NCBI RefSeq assembly: GCF_041890415.1
Contig: NZ_CP169056.1
Location: 372,001-436,000, forward strand
Origin: Pseudoxanthomonas koreensis_A
GTDB lineage: Bacteria > Pseudomonadota > Gammaproteobacteria > Xanthomonadales > Xanthomonadaceae
DNA length: 64,000 nt
Direction of reading: 5' to 3'
A program made the position numbers and the translations under genes. Below are positions 8,268 through 15,787 of the stretch, piece after piece. The notes under the pieces are model-generated. The model saw nothing but the letters and a program-made list of their open reading frames with translations. It made no database searches and was not told the DNA's origin. Numbering within the stretch: the stretch's first letter is position 1; each line of letters opens with the position of its first letter.

Positions 8268-9089
8268 TCAGTCCGTCTCCGCGGGCGTGGATGCCGGGTG
8301 GTGTGAATCGTGCGCCACACGCGCAGCGCGCGCGCGCGGACCGTGGAAATACTCCTGCACCCACGGGTGGTCGAAACGTTCGACCTCCGCCAGTGGCGCA
8401 GTGATCACCACCTTGCGGTCGGCCAGCACCGCCACCCGGTCGCAGATAGCGTACAGGGTGTCCAGGTCGTGGGTGATGAGGAACACGGTCAGGCCAAGGG
8501 CTTCACGCAGGGTCGACAGCAGGCGGTCGAAGGCGGCCGCGCCGATCGGGTCCAGGCCGGCGGTGGGCTCGTCCAGGAACAGCAGTGGCGGGTCCAGGGC
8601 CAGGGCCCGGGCCAGGCCGGCGCGCTTGCGCATGCCGCCGGACAGCTGCGAGGGCAACTTGTCCAGCGCGTCGGCCGGCAGGCCGGCCAGCTTCACCTTC
8701 AGCAGCGCCAGCTCGTAGCGCCAGCTTTCGGGCAGGTCGGGGTGGTGTTCCTTCAACGGCACCTGCACGTTCTCGCCCACGCTCAGCGAGGAGAACAGGG
8801 CGCCGTCCTGGAACAGCACGCCGGTATGGCGCTCGATGTACAGGCGCTGGTCCGGATCGTCGGACAGGGCGTCGGAGCCGAGCACCTCGATGCGGCCCGC
8901 GGCCGGCCGCTGCAGGCCCAGGATGCTGCGCATCAGCACCGACTTGCCGCTGCCCGAGCCGCCGACCACGCCCAGGATCTCGCCGCGGCGCACCTGCAGG
9001 TCCAGGCCATCGTGCACCACCTGCTCGCCGAAGCGGGTGGCCAGGCCATGCACGGTGATGGCGTCGCGCTTGTTCGGATCATCCGTCAC
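8268..9089 (-). CDS. mlaF: ABC transporter ATPase, MlaF type
   Basis: Cytoplasmic ATPase that powers the MlaE/MlaD-type lipid transporter. The 273-residue protein contains Walker A GGSGSGKS (43-50), the signature LSGGM (149-153) and Walker B LLFLDEP (169-175) followed by TAGLDP. The RKRAGLARALALDP stretch is characteristic of MlaF/Ttg2A. It lies 9 bases after the permease gene and 3 bases before mlaD, indicating one transcript. The C terminus after about residue 250 is variable and rich in Arg, Ala and His. Confidence 0.93.
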   Translation of the reverse strand: MTDDPNKRDAITVHGLATRFGEQVVHDGLDLQVRRGEILGVVGGSGSGKSVLMRSILGLQRPAAGRIEVLGSDALSDDPDQRLYIERHTGVLFQDGALFSSLSVGENVQVPLKEHHPDLPESWRYELALLKVKLAGLPADALDKLPSQLSGGMRKRAGLARALALDPPLLFLDEPTAGLDPIGAAAFDRLLSTLREALGLTVFLITHDLDTLYAICDRVAVLADRKVVITAPLAEVERFDHPWVQEYFHGPRARAARVAHDSHHPASTPAETD

Positions 9090-9098
9090 GGGGCACCG

Positions 9099-10214
9099 TT
9101 ACCAGTCCATGTGCATGAACCACAGGGCGGCGAACGCATCGATCACGATCACCAGGGAGATCGTCTGCACCACGCTGGAGGTGGTGCGCTCGCCGACCGA
9201 CTGCGCCGTGCCCTTCACCTGCAGCCCCTCCAGGCAGCCGATCAGGCCGATCACCAGGGCGAACACCGGCGCCTTGAACATGCCGACCAGGAAGTGCCGC
9301 ACCTCCATCGTGTCGTGCATCCGCGCCAGGTACATCTGCGGCGGGATGTCCAGGTCGAACGCGCCCACCGTCACGCCGCCGGCCAGGCCGGCCATCATCG
9401 CCACGAAGGTGAGCAGCGGCAGCATCACCAGCAGCGCCAGCAGCCGCGGAATCACCAGCACGTCCACCGGGTCCAGGCCCAGGGTGAGCATGGCATCGAC
9501 CTCCTCGCGCGCCTTCATCGCGCCGATCTGTGCGGTGAAGGCCGAGGCCGTGCGCCCGGCCAGCACGATAGCTGTGAGCAGCACCGCGAACTCGCGCAGG
9601 AAGGCGATGGACACCAGCTCCACCACGAAGATCTCGGCGCCGAAGTCGCGCAGGATGGTCGAGCCCAGGAACGCGATCACCGCGCCCACCAGGTAGGACA
9701 GCAGCGCCACCAGCGGCACCGCGTCCAGCCCCACCTGTTCCATGTGCGCCACCGTGGCGGTGAGGCGGAAGCGGCGCGGCTGCCGGACCATGCGCGCCAT
9801 CTTGGACAGGTTCTCGCCGGTGAATCCCACCAGCAGCACCACCTCGTGGAGGTTGGCCTGCACCGCGCGGCCCAGGCGTTCCAGGGCGGCGGCCACGCCA
9901 TAGTCGCGGCGCGCGCGCGGGCGCTCGTCGGCCACGTCCTCGATCGCTTTCACCAGCGCGGTATGGTCGCGGCCGAAGTGCAACGCCGCGTCGTGCAGCG
10001 TGCGCCGCCGCGCGAAGCGGATCAGCTGCATCACCCCGGCCGAGTCCAGCCGGTCCACGCCTTCGGCGTCGATGGCCTCGATGCCGTCCGGCACGTCGCG
10101 CAGCGCTTCGCCCATCGCCACGGCGTGCGCGAGCGTCCACTCCCCGGCCAGACGGATGCGGCCGTCGGAGGGGTCGCGTTGCCAACGGGGCGGGTTCGGG
10201 GTCGAATCGCGCAT
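9099..10214 (-). CDS. mlaE: MlaE-type ABC permease with N-terminal STAS domain
   Basis: Inner-membrane permease of the lipid transport system. Residues about 15-85 form a STAS-like domain (GIEAIDAEGVDRLDSAGV), which in E. coli is a separate protein, MlaB. The rest is the MlaE permease with several hydrophobic helices and the conserved FTAQIGAMKAREEVDAM segment. ATG 10214 was chosen; a TTG at 10238 in frame would add eight residues. The fusion explains why no separate mlaB is seen in the operon. No mlaC-type periplasmic shuttle is present, so this may be the Mce/Ttg2-like variant of the system. Confidence 0.92.
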   Translation of the reverse strand: MRDSTPNPPRWQRDPSDGRIRLAGEWTLAHAVAMGEALRDVPDGIEAIDAEGVDRLDSAGVMQLIRFARRRTLHDAALHFGRDHTALVKAIEDVADERPRARRDYGVAAALERLGRAVQANLHEVVLLVGFTGENLSKMARMVRQPRRFRLTATVAHMEQVGLDAVPLVALLSYLVGAVIAFLGSTILRDFGAEIFVVELVSIAFLREFAVLLTAIVLAGRTASAFTAQIGAMKAREEVDAMLTLGLDPVDVLVIPRLLALLVMLPLLTFVAMMAGLAGGVTVGAFDLDIPPQMYLARMHDTMEVRHFLVGMFKAPVFALVIGLIGCLEGLQVKGTAQSVGERTTSSVVQTISLVIVIDAFAALWFMHMDW

Positions 10215-10276
10215 GGTCCGGGGCGAGCATACAGGCAAGCGGCCGAGAGCCGCATCAGGCCCTGCATACTAGGCCG

Positions 10277-11524
10277 ATGCCCAGTTCACCTCCCCATCCG
10301 GCCAGCTACGCGCAGCGCATCGCATTCGTCGCGGAGATGGCTGCGCGCCTGCACCGTTACGGCACCACGGCCCAGCGCCTGGAGGCGGCGATCACGGCGC
10401 TGTCACAGCGCCTGGACCTGGAGTGCGAGGCCTGGTCCAACCCCACCGGGCTGATCCTGAGTTTCAGCGATCCGACGCGCTCGCCGGGCAGCGTGGACGT
10501 GACCCGCGTGGTGCGCCTGCCGCCCGGTGAAAACGACCTGCACAAGCTTAGTGAAGCCGACCGCATCGCCGATGCGGTGGCGGCCGGCAACCTGACCATC
10601 GGCCAGGGCCATACGGCGCTGCGCACCTTGGACCGCGAACCGTCGGGCCGGGCCCAGGTGATGCAGGTGCTGGCCTTCGGCCTGGCCGCCGCCGGCGTGG
10701 CCGGGCTGTGGCGGCTGCCGTGGCTGGACATGGCCACGGCTGCCTTCACCGGGTTGTTGATCGGGCTGCTGGCGCAGTTCACCAGCCACCGCCCGGCGCT
10801 GAAGGAAGCCGGCGACGCGCTGGCCGGGTTGATCGCCGGCACGGTGGTGACCATGGTGGCGGTGGTGGTGGGGCCGTTGAACCTCAACACGGTGGTGATC
10901 GCTTCGCTGGTGGTGCTGCTGCCGGGCATGTCGCTGACCAATGCCATGAACGAGCTGTCCAGCCAGCACTGGGTGTCGGGCACGGTGCGCTTCGCCGGCG
11001 CGCTGACCACGGTGCTGAAGCTGACCGTGGGCGCGATGGTGGCGGTGATCCTGCTGGACCGGCTGGGCCTGGAGCCGCGGGTACGGGCCTGGCGGCCGCA
11101 GCCGGAGTGGGTGGAATGGTTGTCGATGGGGGTGGCCGCGTTTGCTTTCGCGGTGTTGTTCAAGGCCAGCCGCCGTGATTATCCGTGGGTGATGGGCGCG
11201 GCCATTTGCGGGTATCTGATTTCGCGCTACGCGGGCAACGCTTGGGGCAGTCCGGCGGGCATTTTCCTCTCGGCGATGGCGCTGACTGCGGCGGGCAACG
11301 GTTTCGGACGCTGGATGCAGCGTCCGGGGGCGGTGGTGCGGTTGCCGGGCATCATCATGCTGGTGCCCGGCAGTGCCAGCCTGCGCGGGCTGCTCACGTT
11401 GATCCAGCAGCAGGACGTGGGCGTGGGGCAGAGTGCGATGTTGACGGTGCTGAACATCATCATGGCGCTGGTGGCCGGGCTGCTGTTCGGCAACCTGCTG
11501 ATTCCGGCGCGCAAGAACCTGTAG
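10277..11524 (+). CDS. Threonine/serine exporter family membrane protein (ThrE)
   Basis: Single protein of 415 residues fusing the two halves of the ThrE family: an N-terminal soluble plus helical part (residues about 15-270) and a C-terminal helical part. The family exports threonine and serine in Corynebacterium. The opening region, VAEMAARLHRYGTTAQRLE, is typical, and about ten hydrophobic helices follow from residue ~130. It is divergent from the mla operon with a 62-base gap, so both promoters overlap. Substrate is inferred from the family only. Confidence 0.88.
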   Translation: MPSSPPHPASYAQRIAFVAEMAARLHRYGTTAQRLEAAITALSQRLDLECEAWSNPTGLILSFSDPTRSPGSVDVTRVVRLPPGENDLHKLSEADRIADAVAAGNLTIGQGHTALRTLDREPSGRAQVMQVLAFGLAAAGVAGLWRLPWLDMATAAFTGLLIGLLAQFTSHRPALKEAGDALAGLIAGTVVTMVAVVVGPLNLNTVVIASLVVLLPGMSLTNAMNELSSQHWVSGTVRFAGALTTVLKLTVGAMVAVILLDRLGLEPRVRAWRPQPEWVEWLSMGVAAFAFAVLFKASRRDYPWVMGAAICGYLISRYAGNAWGSPAGIFLSAMALTAAGNGFGRWMQRPGAVVRLPGIIMLVPGSASLRGLLTLIQQQDVGVGQSAMLTVLNIIMALVAGLLFGNLLIPARKNL

Positions 11525-11549
11525 GGCGGGCTTCGGCTTCGGCTTCGGC

Positions 11550-11717
11550 GGCTTCGGATGGGGGCCGCCGTGCCCCGGGGGCATGGCCCACCCCTCGGGA
11601 CGACATCCTGTCTTTACTCGGGGCCGTGGCACAACCATGTGCCACTTGGTCCATGCCCCCGGGACACGACGTCCTTCGGCGCATCTGGATCGCGGTGTCG
11701 ATTGGGTGGCCTTTCCG
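11550..11717. repeat. 168-bp direct repeat, copy 1
   Basis: Near-identical to 11770-11937 (period 220). It contains structured element 11574-11663 plus an adjacent conserved stretch ending GATTGGGTGGCCTTTCCG. Differences between the copies are few and include AA to GT inside a hairpin loop. Confidence 0.85.
11574..11663 (-). ncRNA. Candidate GGA-hairpin structured RNA element, copy 1
   Basis: Outer 13-bp perfect stem (11574-11586 with 11651-11663) encloses two hairpins. On the minus strand, hairpin one is GACA-GGA-TGTC (11602-11612) and hairpin two is GTGGCACA-loop-TGTGCCAC (11626-11645, loop TGGT). The sequence ACAGGATGT in hairpin one is close to the CsrA/RsmA binding consensus. The core aligns with the elements at 11793, 32062 and 32360, whose outer stems differ in sequence. 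Transcription is not shown; strand is assigned from the GGA loops. Confidence 0.5.
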
Positions 11718-11769
11718 CGTTCTGAAAGGACCTGCAACGAATCGTGGCGGTATGTCGGCTGTCTGCTGC

Positions 11770-11937
11770 CGGCTTCGGACGGGGCCGCCGTGCCCCGGGG
11801 GCATGGCCCACCCCTCGGGACGACATCCTGTCTTTACTCGGGGCCGTGGCACGTCCATGTGCCACTTGGTCCATGCCCCCGGGGCACGACGTCCTTCGGT
11901 GCATCTGGATCGCGGTGTCGATTGGGTGGCCTTTCCG
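11770..11937. repeat. 168-bp direct repeat, copy 2
   Basis: Second copy of the repeat at 11550-11717. The tandem arrangement with about 52 bases of unrelated spacer suggests segmental duplication of the structured element with its flank. Confidence 0.85.
11793..11884 (-). ncRNA. Candidate GGA-hairpin structured RNA element, copy 2
   Basis: Outer 14-bp perfect stem (11793-11806 with 11871-11884). On the minus strand, hairpin one is GACA-GGA-TGTC (11822-11832) and hairpin two has loop TGGA (11846-11865). In hairpin two the change from copy 1 turns the loop from TGGT to TGGA. See copy 1 and the finding on this family. Confidence 0.5.
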
Positions 11938-11960
11938 TGCCGCGCGTCCCTGCCTCTTGT

Positions 11961-12056
11961 TGTAGGAGCCGGTCTTGCCGGCGACCCGACGCAGGCTGCG
12001 GCATCGCGACACACCACCCCGCACCGCGGTCGCCGGCAAGACCGGCTCCTACATGC
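11961..12056. repeat. REP inverted pair (BIME-like)
   Basis: A forward REP (from 11961, GTAGGAGCCGGTCTTGCCGG) and an inverted REP (ending GGCTCCTACA near 12053) separated by about 35 bases; a large hairpin is possible. Confidence 0.8.
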
Positions 12057-12082
12057 GGCGGCCGATGAACGTTGGACGGTGT

Positions 12083-12170
12083 GGTGCGATGCCTGCTGAC
12101 GGGAAGTCAAGGAGGAGGCTTCGGCCGCAGGCCGGAGCCGGGGGACATGAGCGGCAGCAGGCATCGCACC
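12083..12170 (+). ncRNA. Second structured repeat family, copy 1
   Basis: A 16-bp perfect inverted repeat (12083-12098 with 12155-12170) closes an 88-base element. Inside is the conserved ACGGGAAGT and AAGGAGGAGG, a hairpin GGCTTCGGCC-GCA-GGCCGGAGCC (12117-12139), then GGGGGACATGAGCGG. Copies lie at 49979-50066 (inverted) and 50963-51044, the latter with a different but still complementary outer stem and a compensated inner hairpin. Function unknown; RNA or single-stranded DNA structure are both possible. Confidence 0.5.
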
Positions 12171-12185
12171 GCGCCGCCACGACCA

Positions 12186-12255
12186 TGCTCCCCGCCGCCC
12201 CGCCGCCCCGCCGCCCCGCCGCCCCGCCGCCCCGCCGCCCCGCCGCCACGCCGCC
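12186..12255. repeat. GC-rich octamer tandem repeat (GCCCCGCC)
   Basis: About eight near-perfect copies of GCCCCGCC, degenerating to GCCACGCC at the right end. The 8-base period is not a multiple of three and no convincing gene crosses it. It lies between structured repeat copy 1 and the terminator of the hns-like gene. Confidence 0.8.
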
Positions 12256-12366
12256 ACGATCATGCTTCCCGCCGCACTGCTGCACCGCCTCCCGCCGCCC
12301 CGAAACCTTCCGCCCCGCCGCTTCCAGCGGAGTGGCCAGATTACATCCCTCACCGGGACGCAGATC

Positions 12367-12402
12367 AAACAAAAACGCCGGCTTGCGCCGGCGTTTTCTG
12401 TG
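12367..12402 (-). terminator. Intrinsic terminator of the hns-like gene
   Basis: AACGCCGGC and GCCGGCGTT form a 9-bp stem with a four-base loop. On the minus strand it is followed by TTTTTGTTTG and starts only a few bases after the stop at 12406. Confidence 0.9.
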
Positions 12403-12405
12403 CGA

Positions 12406-12834
12406 TTACTTCTTCGCTTTCTTGACCACCCGCTTCTTCGCACCGGCGGGCTTGGCCTTGGGGGTCGGCTTGGCGACACCGGGAATCAGGAACTCGCCCA
12501 GATCGCGGCCCTTGCCCGTATAGGCGGCCAGCCAGCGCGGCTGCTTGCCGCGGCCCGTCCAGGTTTCCTTCGGATTGGCCGGATTGCGGTACTTCGGGGC
12601 GACCTTGCCCAGCTTGCGCCCAGTGCGCGGGGACGCAGCACGGCTGGCGCGGGCAGGCGCGGCGGCGCCGAACAGCTCCTCGATGGTATAGCCCTCGGCC
12701 TTGGCCAGCCGGGTCAGCTTGTTGCGCACCTGCGACAGCGGGGCACGCTTGGACAGCAGGGCCTGGCGCTTCTTGGCGGTGGTGATCAGCGAACCCAGCT
12801 CGCGGGCGGAGAGGGTCTTGATATCAATCGGCAT
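12406..12834 (-). CDS. H-NS-family nucleoid-associated protein
   Basis: Small basic DNA-binding protein (142 residues) predicted to bind AT-rich DNA and silence genes. The N-terminal half (about 5-55) is helical, as in H-NS oligomerisation domains. The DNA-binding signature KYRNPANPKETWTGRG-KQPRWL occupies 81-102. A lysine-rich tail (GAKKRVVKKAKK) follows. A GGAG ribosome binding site lies before ATG 12834, and a 9-bp inverted repeat sits about 75 bases upstream of the start. It resembles the Bv3F/XrvA-type proteins of xanthomonads more than enteric H-NS. It is monocistronic, with its own terminator. Confidence 0.88.
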   Translation of the reverse strand: MPIDIKTLSARELGSLITTAKKRQALLSKRAPLSQVRNKLTRLAKAEGYTIEELFGAAAPARASRAASPRTGRKLGKVAPKYRNPANPKETWTGRGKQPRWLAAYTGKGRDLGEFLIPGVAKPTPKAKPAGAKKRVVKKAKK

Positions 12835-12909
12835 CGGGATGAATCTCCGGTTTTTGTTCCAGGGAAATGCAGGGGAATATGCCCCTCCCTGGACACGACT
12901 CGCGGCGCA

Positions 12910-12931
12910 GGATAATGCATGCGCATTATCC
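12910..12931. promoter_or_regulatory. Inverted repeat upstream of the hns-like gene
   Basis: GGATAATGC and GCATTATCC form a perfect 9-bp inverted repeat with a four-base spacer, about 76-97 bases upstream of the start. It is AT-rich against a GC-rich background and could be an operator, possibly autoregulatory. No protein can be assigned. Confidence 0.5.
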
Positions 12932-13020
12932 CGGCAAATCCAGGCCGCGTGAAAATCGCGATTATCGGTGGAGAATCGCCCGCGCTGCCGCGGCCGGCGC
13001 GGCCGACGCCGATGCTGCGC

Positions 13021-14718
13021 TCAGGCGCCGCGCAACTGCTCCAGCAACTGGCCGCGGTCGAGCGACTGCGCCTCGGCAGCGGTGCGTGCGCGGTACTCGA
13101 AAGTGCCGGCCGCCAGGCCGCGCTCGGACACCACCACCCGGTGCGGAATGCCGATCAGTTCGATGTCGGCAAACATCGCGCCCGGGCGCAGGCCGCGGTC
13201 ATCGAGCACCGTATCGATCCCGGCCGCCTGCAATTCGTCCAGCAGTGCCCCGGCCGCCGCGTCGACCGCCGCGTCCTTCTTCGGGTTGATCACGCAGATC
13301 GCCACCCGCCACGGCGCCATCGGCGCAGGCCAGATGATGCCGGCCTCGTCGTGGTTCTGTTCGATCGCCGCGGCCACGATGCGCGACACGCCGATGCCGT
13401 AGCAGCCCATCGCCGGCACTGCCGCCTTGCCGTTCTCGTCGAGCACGGTGAACTTCATCGCCTGCGAATAGGTGCGGCCGAGCTGGAACACATGGCCCAC
13501 TTCGATTCCGCGCGCCAGGCGCAGTTCGCCGCCGTCGACGGCGCGATCACCGGCGACCACCTCGCGGATGTCGGCCACCACGTCGGCTTCGGCAAGGTCG
13601 CGGCCCCAGTTGACGCCGGCCAGGTGGAAGCCCGGGGCGTTGGCGCCGACCACGAAGTCGGCCAGCGCGGCGACTTCGCGGTCGGCGATCACGCGGATCG
13701 CCCTGGCCGGCGCCACGGGGCCGAGGAAGCCCGGCTCGCTGCCGAGGTGCTCAAGAATTTCAGCTTCGGTGGCCGCGCGATAATCGGCCATTCCGGCGAC
13801 CTTGCGCAGCTTGATCTCGTTGACCATGTGGTCGCCGCGCACCAGGGCCAGGGTGAAGCCATCGGCGCCGACCAGCGCCACCGACTTGACCGTGCGCTGC
13901 AGGGCGATGCCGAGCAGGGCGGCGACGTCCTCGCAGGTCTTCTGCACCGGCGTTTCCACCTTGCGCATGGTTTCGGCGGCGTCCGGGCGCGGGCCCGGCG
14001 CGGCGGCCTGCGCGGTTTCCACGTTGGCCGCGTAGTCCGAGCCGGTGGAAAACGCCAGCGCGTCCTCGCCCGAATCGGCGATCACGTGGAATTCCTGCGA
14101 GGCATCGCCGCCGATCGCACCGGAATCGGCCTGCACCGCGCGGAACTCCAGCCCCAGGCGGGTGAAGATGCGGGTGTAGGCGGCCTTCATGTTCTCGTAT
14201 TCGCGGGCCAGGTCCTCGTCGGAGGCGTGGAACGAATAGGCGTCCTTCATCAGGAACTCGCGCGCGCGCATCACCCCGAAGCGCGGCCGGATCTCGTCGC
14301 GGAACTTGGTGTGCACCTGGTAGAAGTTCACCGGCAGCTGCTTGTAGCTGCCCAGTTCCTGGCGGGCGAAGTCGGTGATGGCTTCTTCGGCGGTGGGGCT
14401 GAAGCAGTATTCCTGCTCCTTGCGGTCCTTGATCTTGAGCAGCTGGCCGCCGAACTTCTCCCAGCGCCCGGTTTCCTCCCACAGCTCGCGCGGCTGCACG
14501 GTGGGCAACTGCAGCTCCACCGCGCCGGCGCGGTCCATTTCCTCGCGCACGATCGCCTCGACCTTGCGCAGCACGCGCAGGCCCAGCGGGGACCAGGTGT
14601 ACAGGCCGGCGGCGAGTTTGCGGATCATGCCGGCGCGCAGCATCAGCTTGTGGCTGGCCAGCTCGGCGTCGGCCGGGGTTTCCTTGGTGGTGTGCAGGTG
14701 GAAGCGGGACAGGCGCAT
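13021..14718 (-). CDS. proS: Prolyl-tRNA synthetase (bacterial type with editing insertion)
   Basis: Charges tRNA-Pro. The 565-residue length and layout match bacterial ProRS: catalytic core with class II motif 2 at about 136-160 (FRDEIRPRFG and REFLMKDAYSF), a large insertion/editing domain (about 225-400), motif 3 (GIGVSRIVAA), and an anticodon-binding C-terminal domain. ATG 14718 (MRLSRFHLHTTKETP) was chosen by family N-terminus; an in-frame ATG at 14751 would add 11 residues. Upstream lies an array of three near-identical REP units. Confidence 0.97.
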   Translation of the reverse strand: MRLSRFHLHTTKETPADAELASHKLMLRAGMIRKLAAGLYTWSPLGLRVLRKVEAIVREEMDRAGAVELQLPTVQPRELWEETGRWEKFGGQLLKIKDRKEQEYCFSPTAEEAITDFARQELGSYKQLPVNFYQVHTKFRDEIRPRFGVMRAREFLMKDAYSFHASDEDLAREYENMKAAYTRIFTRLGLEFRAVQADSGAIGGDASQEFHVIADSGEDALAFSTGSDYAANVETAQAAAPGPRPDAAETMRKVETPVQKTCEDVAALLGIALQRTVKSVALVGADGFTLALVRGDHMVNEIKLRKVAGMADYRAATEAEILEHLGSEPGFLGPVAPARAIRVIADREVAALADFVVGANAPGFHLAGVNWGRDLAEADVVADIREVVAGDRAVDGGELRLARGIEVGHVFQLGRTYSQAMKFTVLDENGKAAVPAMGCYGIGVSRIVAAAIEQNHDEAGIIWPAPMAPWRVAICVINPKKDAAVDAAAGALLDELQAAGIDTVLDDRGLRPGAMFADIELIGIPHRVVVSERGLAAGTFEYRARTAAEAQSLDRGQLLEQLRGA

Positions 14719-14788
14719 CGCGGAGGCATTCGAAGACGGGAAGCTGGACATTCTGCCAGTCCCGGCCGCCCGCGGGGCCGCGCGCGCC

Positions 14789-14995
14789 CGTAGGAGCCGG
14801 TCTCGCCGGCGACCGCGCGATCCCACCGATCATCCGGCACGCCGCCCCCGTAGGAGCCGGTCTCGCCGGCGACCGCGCGATCCCCTCCGATCATCCGGCA
14901 CGCCGCCCCGTAGGAGCCGGTCTCGCCGGCGACCACGCGATCCCCCCCCGATCATCCGGCACGCCCCGTCGCCAGCAAGACGGGCTCCTGCGGTA
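14789..14995. repeat. Array of three ~59-bp REP units plus a degenerate inverted copy
   Basis: Three head-to-tail units start near 14790, 14850 and 14909. Each has GTAGGAGCCGGTCTCGCCGG, CGACC(G/A)CGCGATCC and a linker with GATCATCCGGCACGCC. A degenerate inverted REP (CGCCAGCAAGACGGGCTCC) follows near 14970. This fills the gap between proS and the DUF4124 genes. Confidence 0.85.
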
Positions 14996-15021
14996 TGTGG
15001 GTTCCGATTGCGGCGGGCCCG

Positions 15022-15300
15022 TCAGCGGCCGGCGTCCACCTGGATGCCGGGCGCCGGTTCCCGGGCCAGGCGCTCGTAGGCGGTGCCCTTGGGCGGTGGG
15101 TTGTCGGTGATCTGCAACTGGCCGCCGGCATCGCGCCAGCGGTACAGCGGGCGCAGGGCGTCCTCGGCCTGGGCGGCGGCGGCCTGTTCGGCGCGCTCGC
15201 GTGCCTCGGGCGATTGCCGGGGCGATGCGTCGCGCCCCAGCCACCACGCCAGGCCGCCGCCCACGACCAGCCCGGCCAGGATCGCCCAGGTGGCGCGCAT
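15022..15300 (-). CDS. Small DUF4124-like membrane-anchored protein
   Basis: 92 residues. A hydrophobic segment at 4-21 (TWAILAGLVVGGGLAWWL) could be an uncleaved anchor or signal. The C-terminal half contains LYRWRDAGGQLQITDNPP, the short beta motif of the DUF4124 family (a W-x-D-x-x-G pattern followed by TD/SD-P). The function of this family is unknown. It follows another DUF4124 protein by two bases, so the pair are translated together. Confidence 0.75.
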   Translation of the reverse strand: MRATWAILAGLVVGGGLAWWLGRDASPRQSPEARERAEQAAAAQAEDALRPLYRWRDAGGQLQITDNPPPKGTAYERLAREPAPGIQVDAGR

Positions 15301-15302
15301 GC

Positions 15303-15683
15303 TCAGCCGCCCGGGCAGTACGCCTTGACCGCGGCGTCGGCCAGCCCCTTCTGCGCCTCGCGCTCTTCGGGGCTGAGGGTGTGCTCGGCGGTGCCGTCAC
15401 CGTCGCGGTCCTGCATCACATCCGCGCTGCCCTCGAGCAGGGTGAGGTTCTTGCGCGCGGTGATGCACTCGGGCGATTCCACCGAGGTGGCCGGCGCCGC
15501 GGTCTGCACGGTCTGGCCCCGGTTGTCGATGCTGCGCGTGTCGTAGCGCTGCCCCGGTGGCGGCTTGTCCGAGGAATGGGTGACGCCCTGGGCGTCCTTC
15601 CACTGGTACACGGTGCCGGCCAGGGCGGTGGAGCCCAGGCCGGCGGCCAGGAGCACCAGGCAGGTGCAGGACAGGATGCGCAT
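15303..15683 (-). CDS. DUF4124-domain periplasmic protein
   Basis: 126 residues with a clear signal peptide (MRILSCTCLVLLAAGLGSTALA, cleavage near residue 22) followed directly by the DUF4124 motif GTVYQWKDAQGVTHSSDKPP. The remaining part is acidic and has three cysteines, one in SPECIT and one near the C terminus, AYCPGG. The longer open frame upstream was rejected because the signal peptide begins at ATG 15683. Exported, function unknown. It pairs with the adjacent 92-residue DUF4124 gene. Confidence 0.82.
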   Translation of the reverse strand: MRILSCTCLVLLAAGLGSTALAGTVYQWKDAQGVTHSSDKPPPGQRYDTRSIDNRGQTVQTAAPATSVESPECITARKNLTLLEGSADVMQDRDGDGTAEHTLSPEEREAQKGLADAAVKAYCPGG

Positions 15684-15787
15684 CGGCGGTTCTCCACAAA
15701 CGGGGGATGGGCCGATTGCAGCACCGGCCAGCCGGGCTGGCAAGTCGGGCGGTTCGCAGGCGGCCGGCGGGCCCGTACACTGGCGCC

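Noticed and set aside
12083..12170. Integron attC site or MITE
   Set aside because: No attC core sites or integrase are seen, no target-site duplication is visible, and the outer arms differ between copies, unlike the fixed ends of a MITE.
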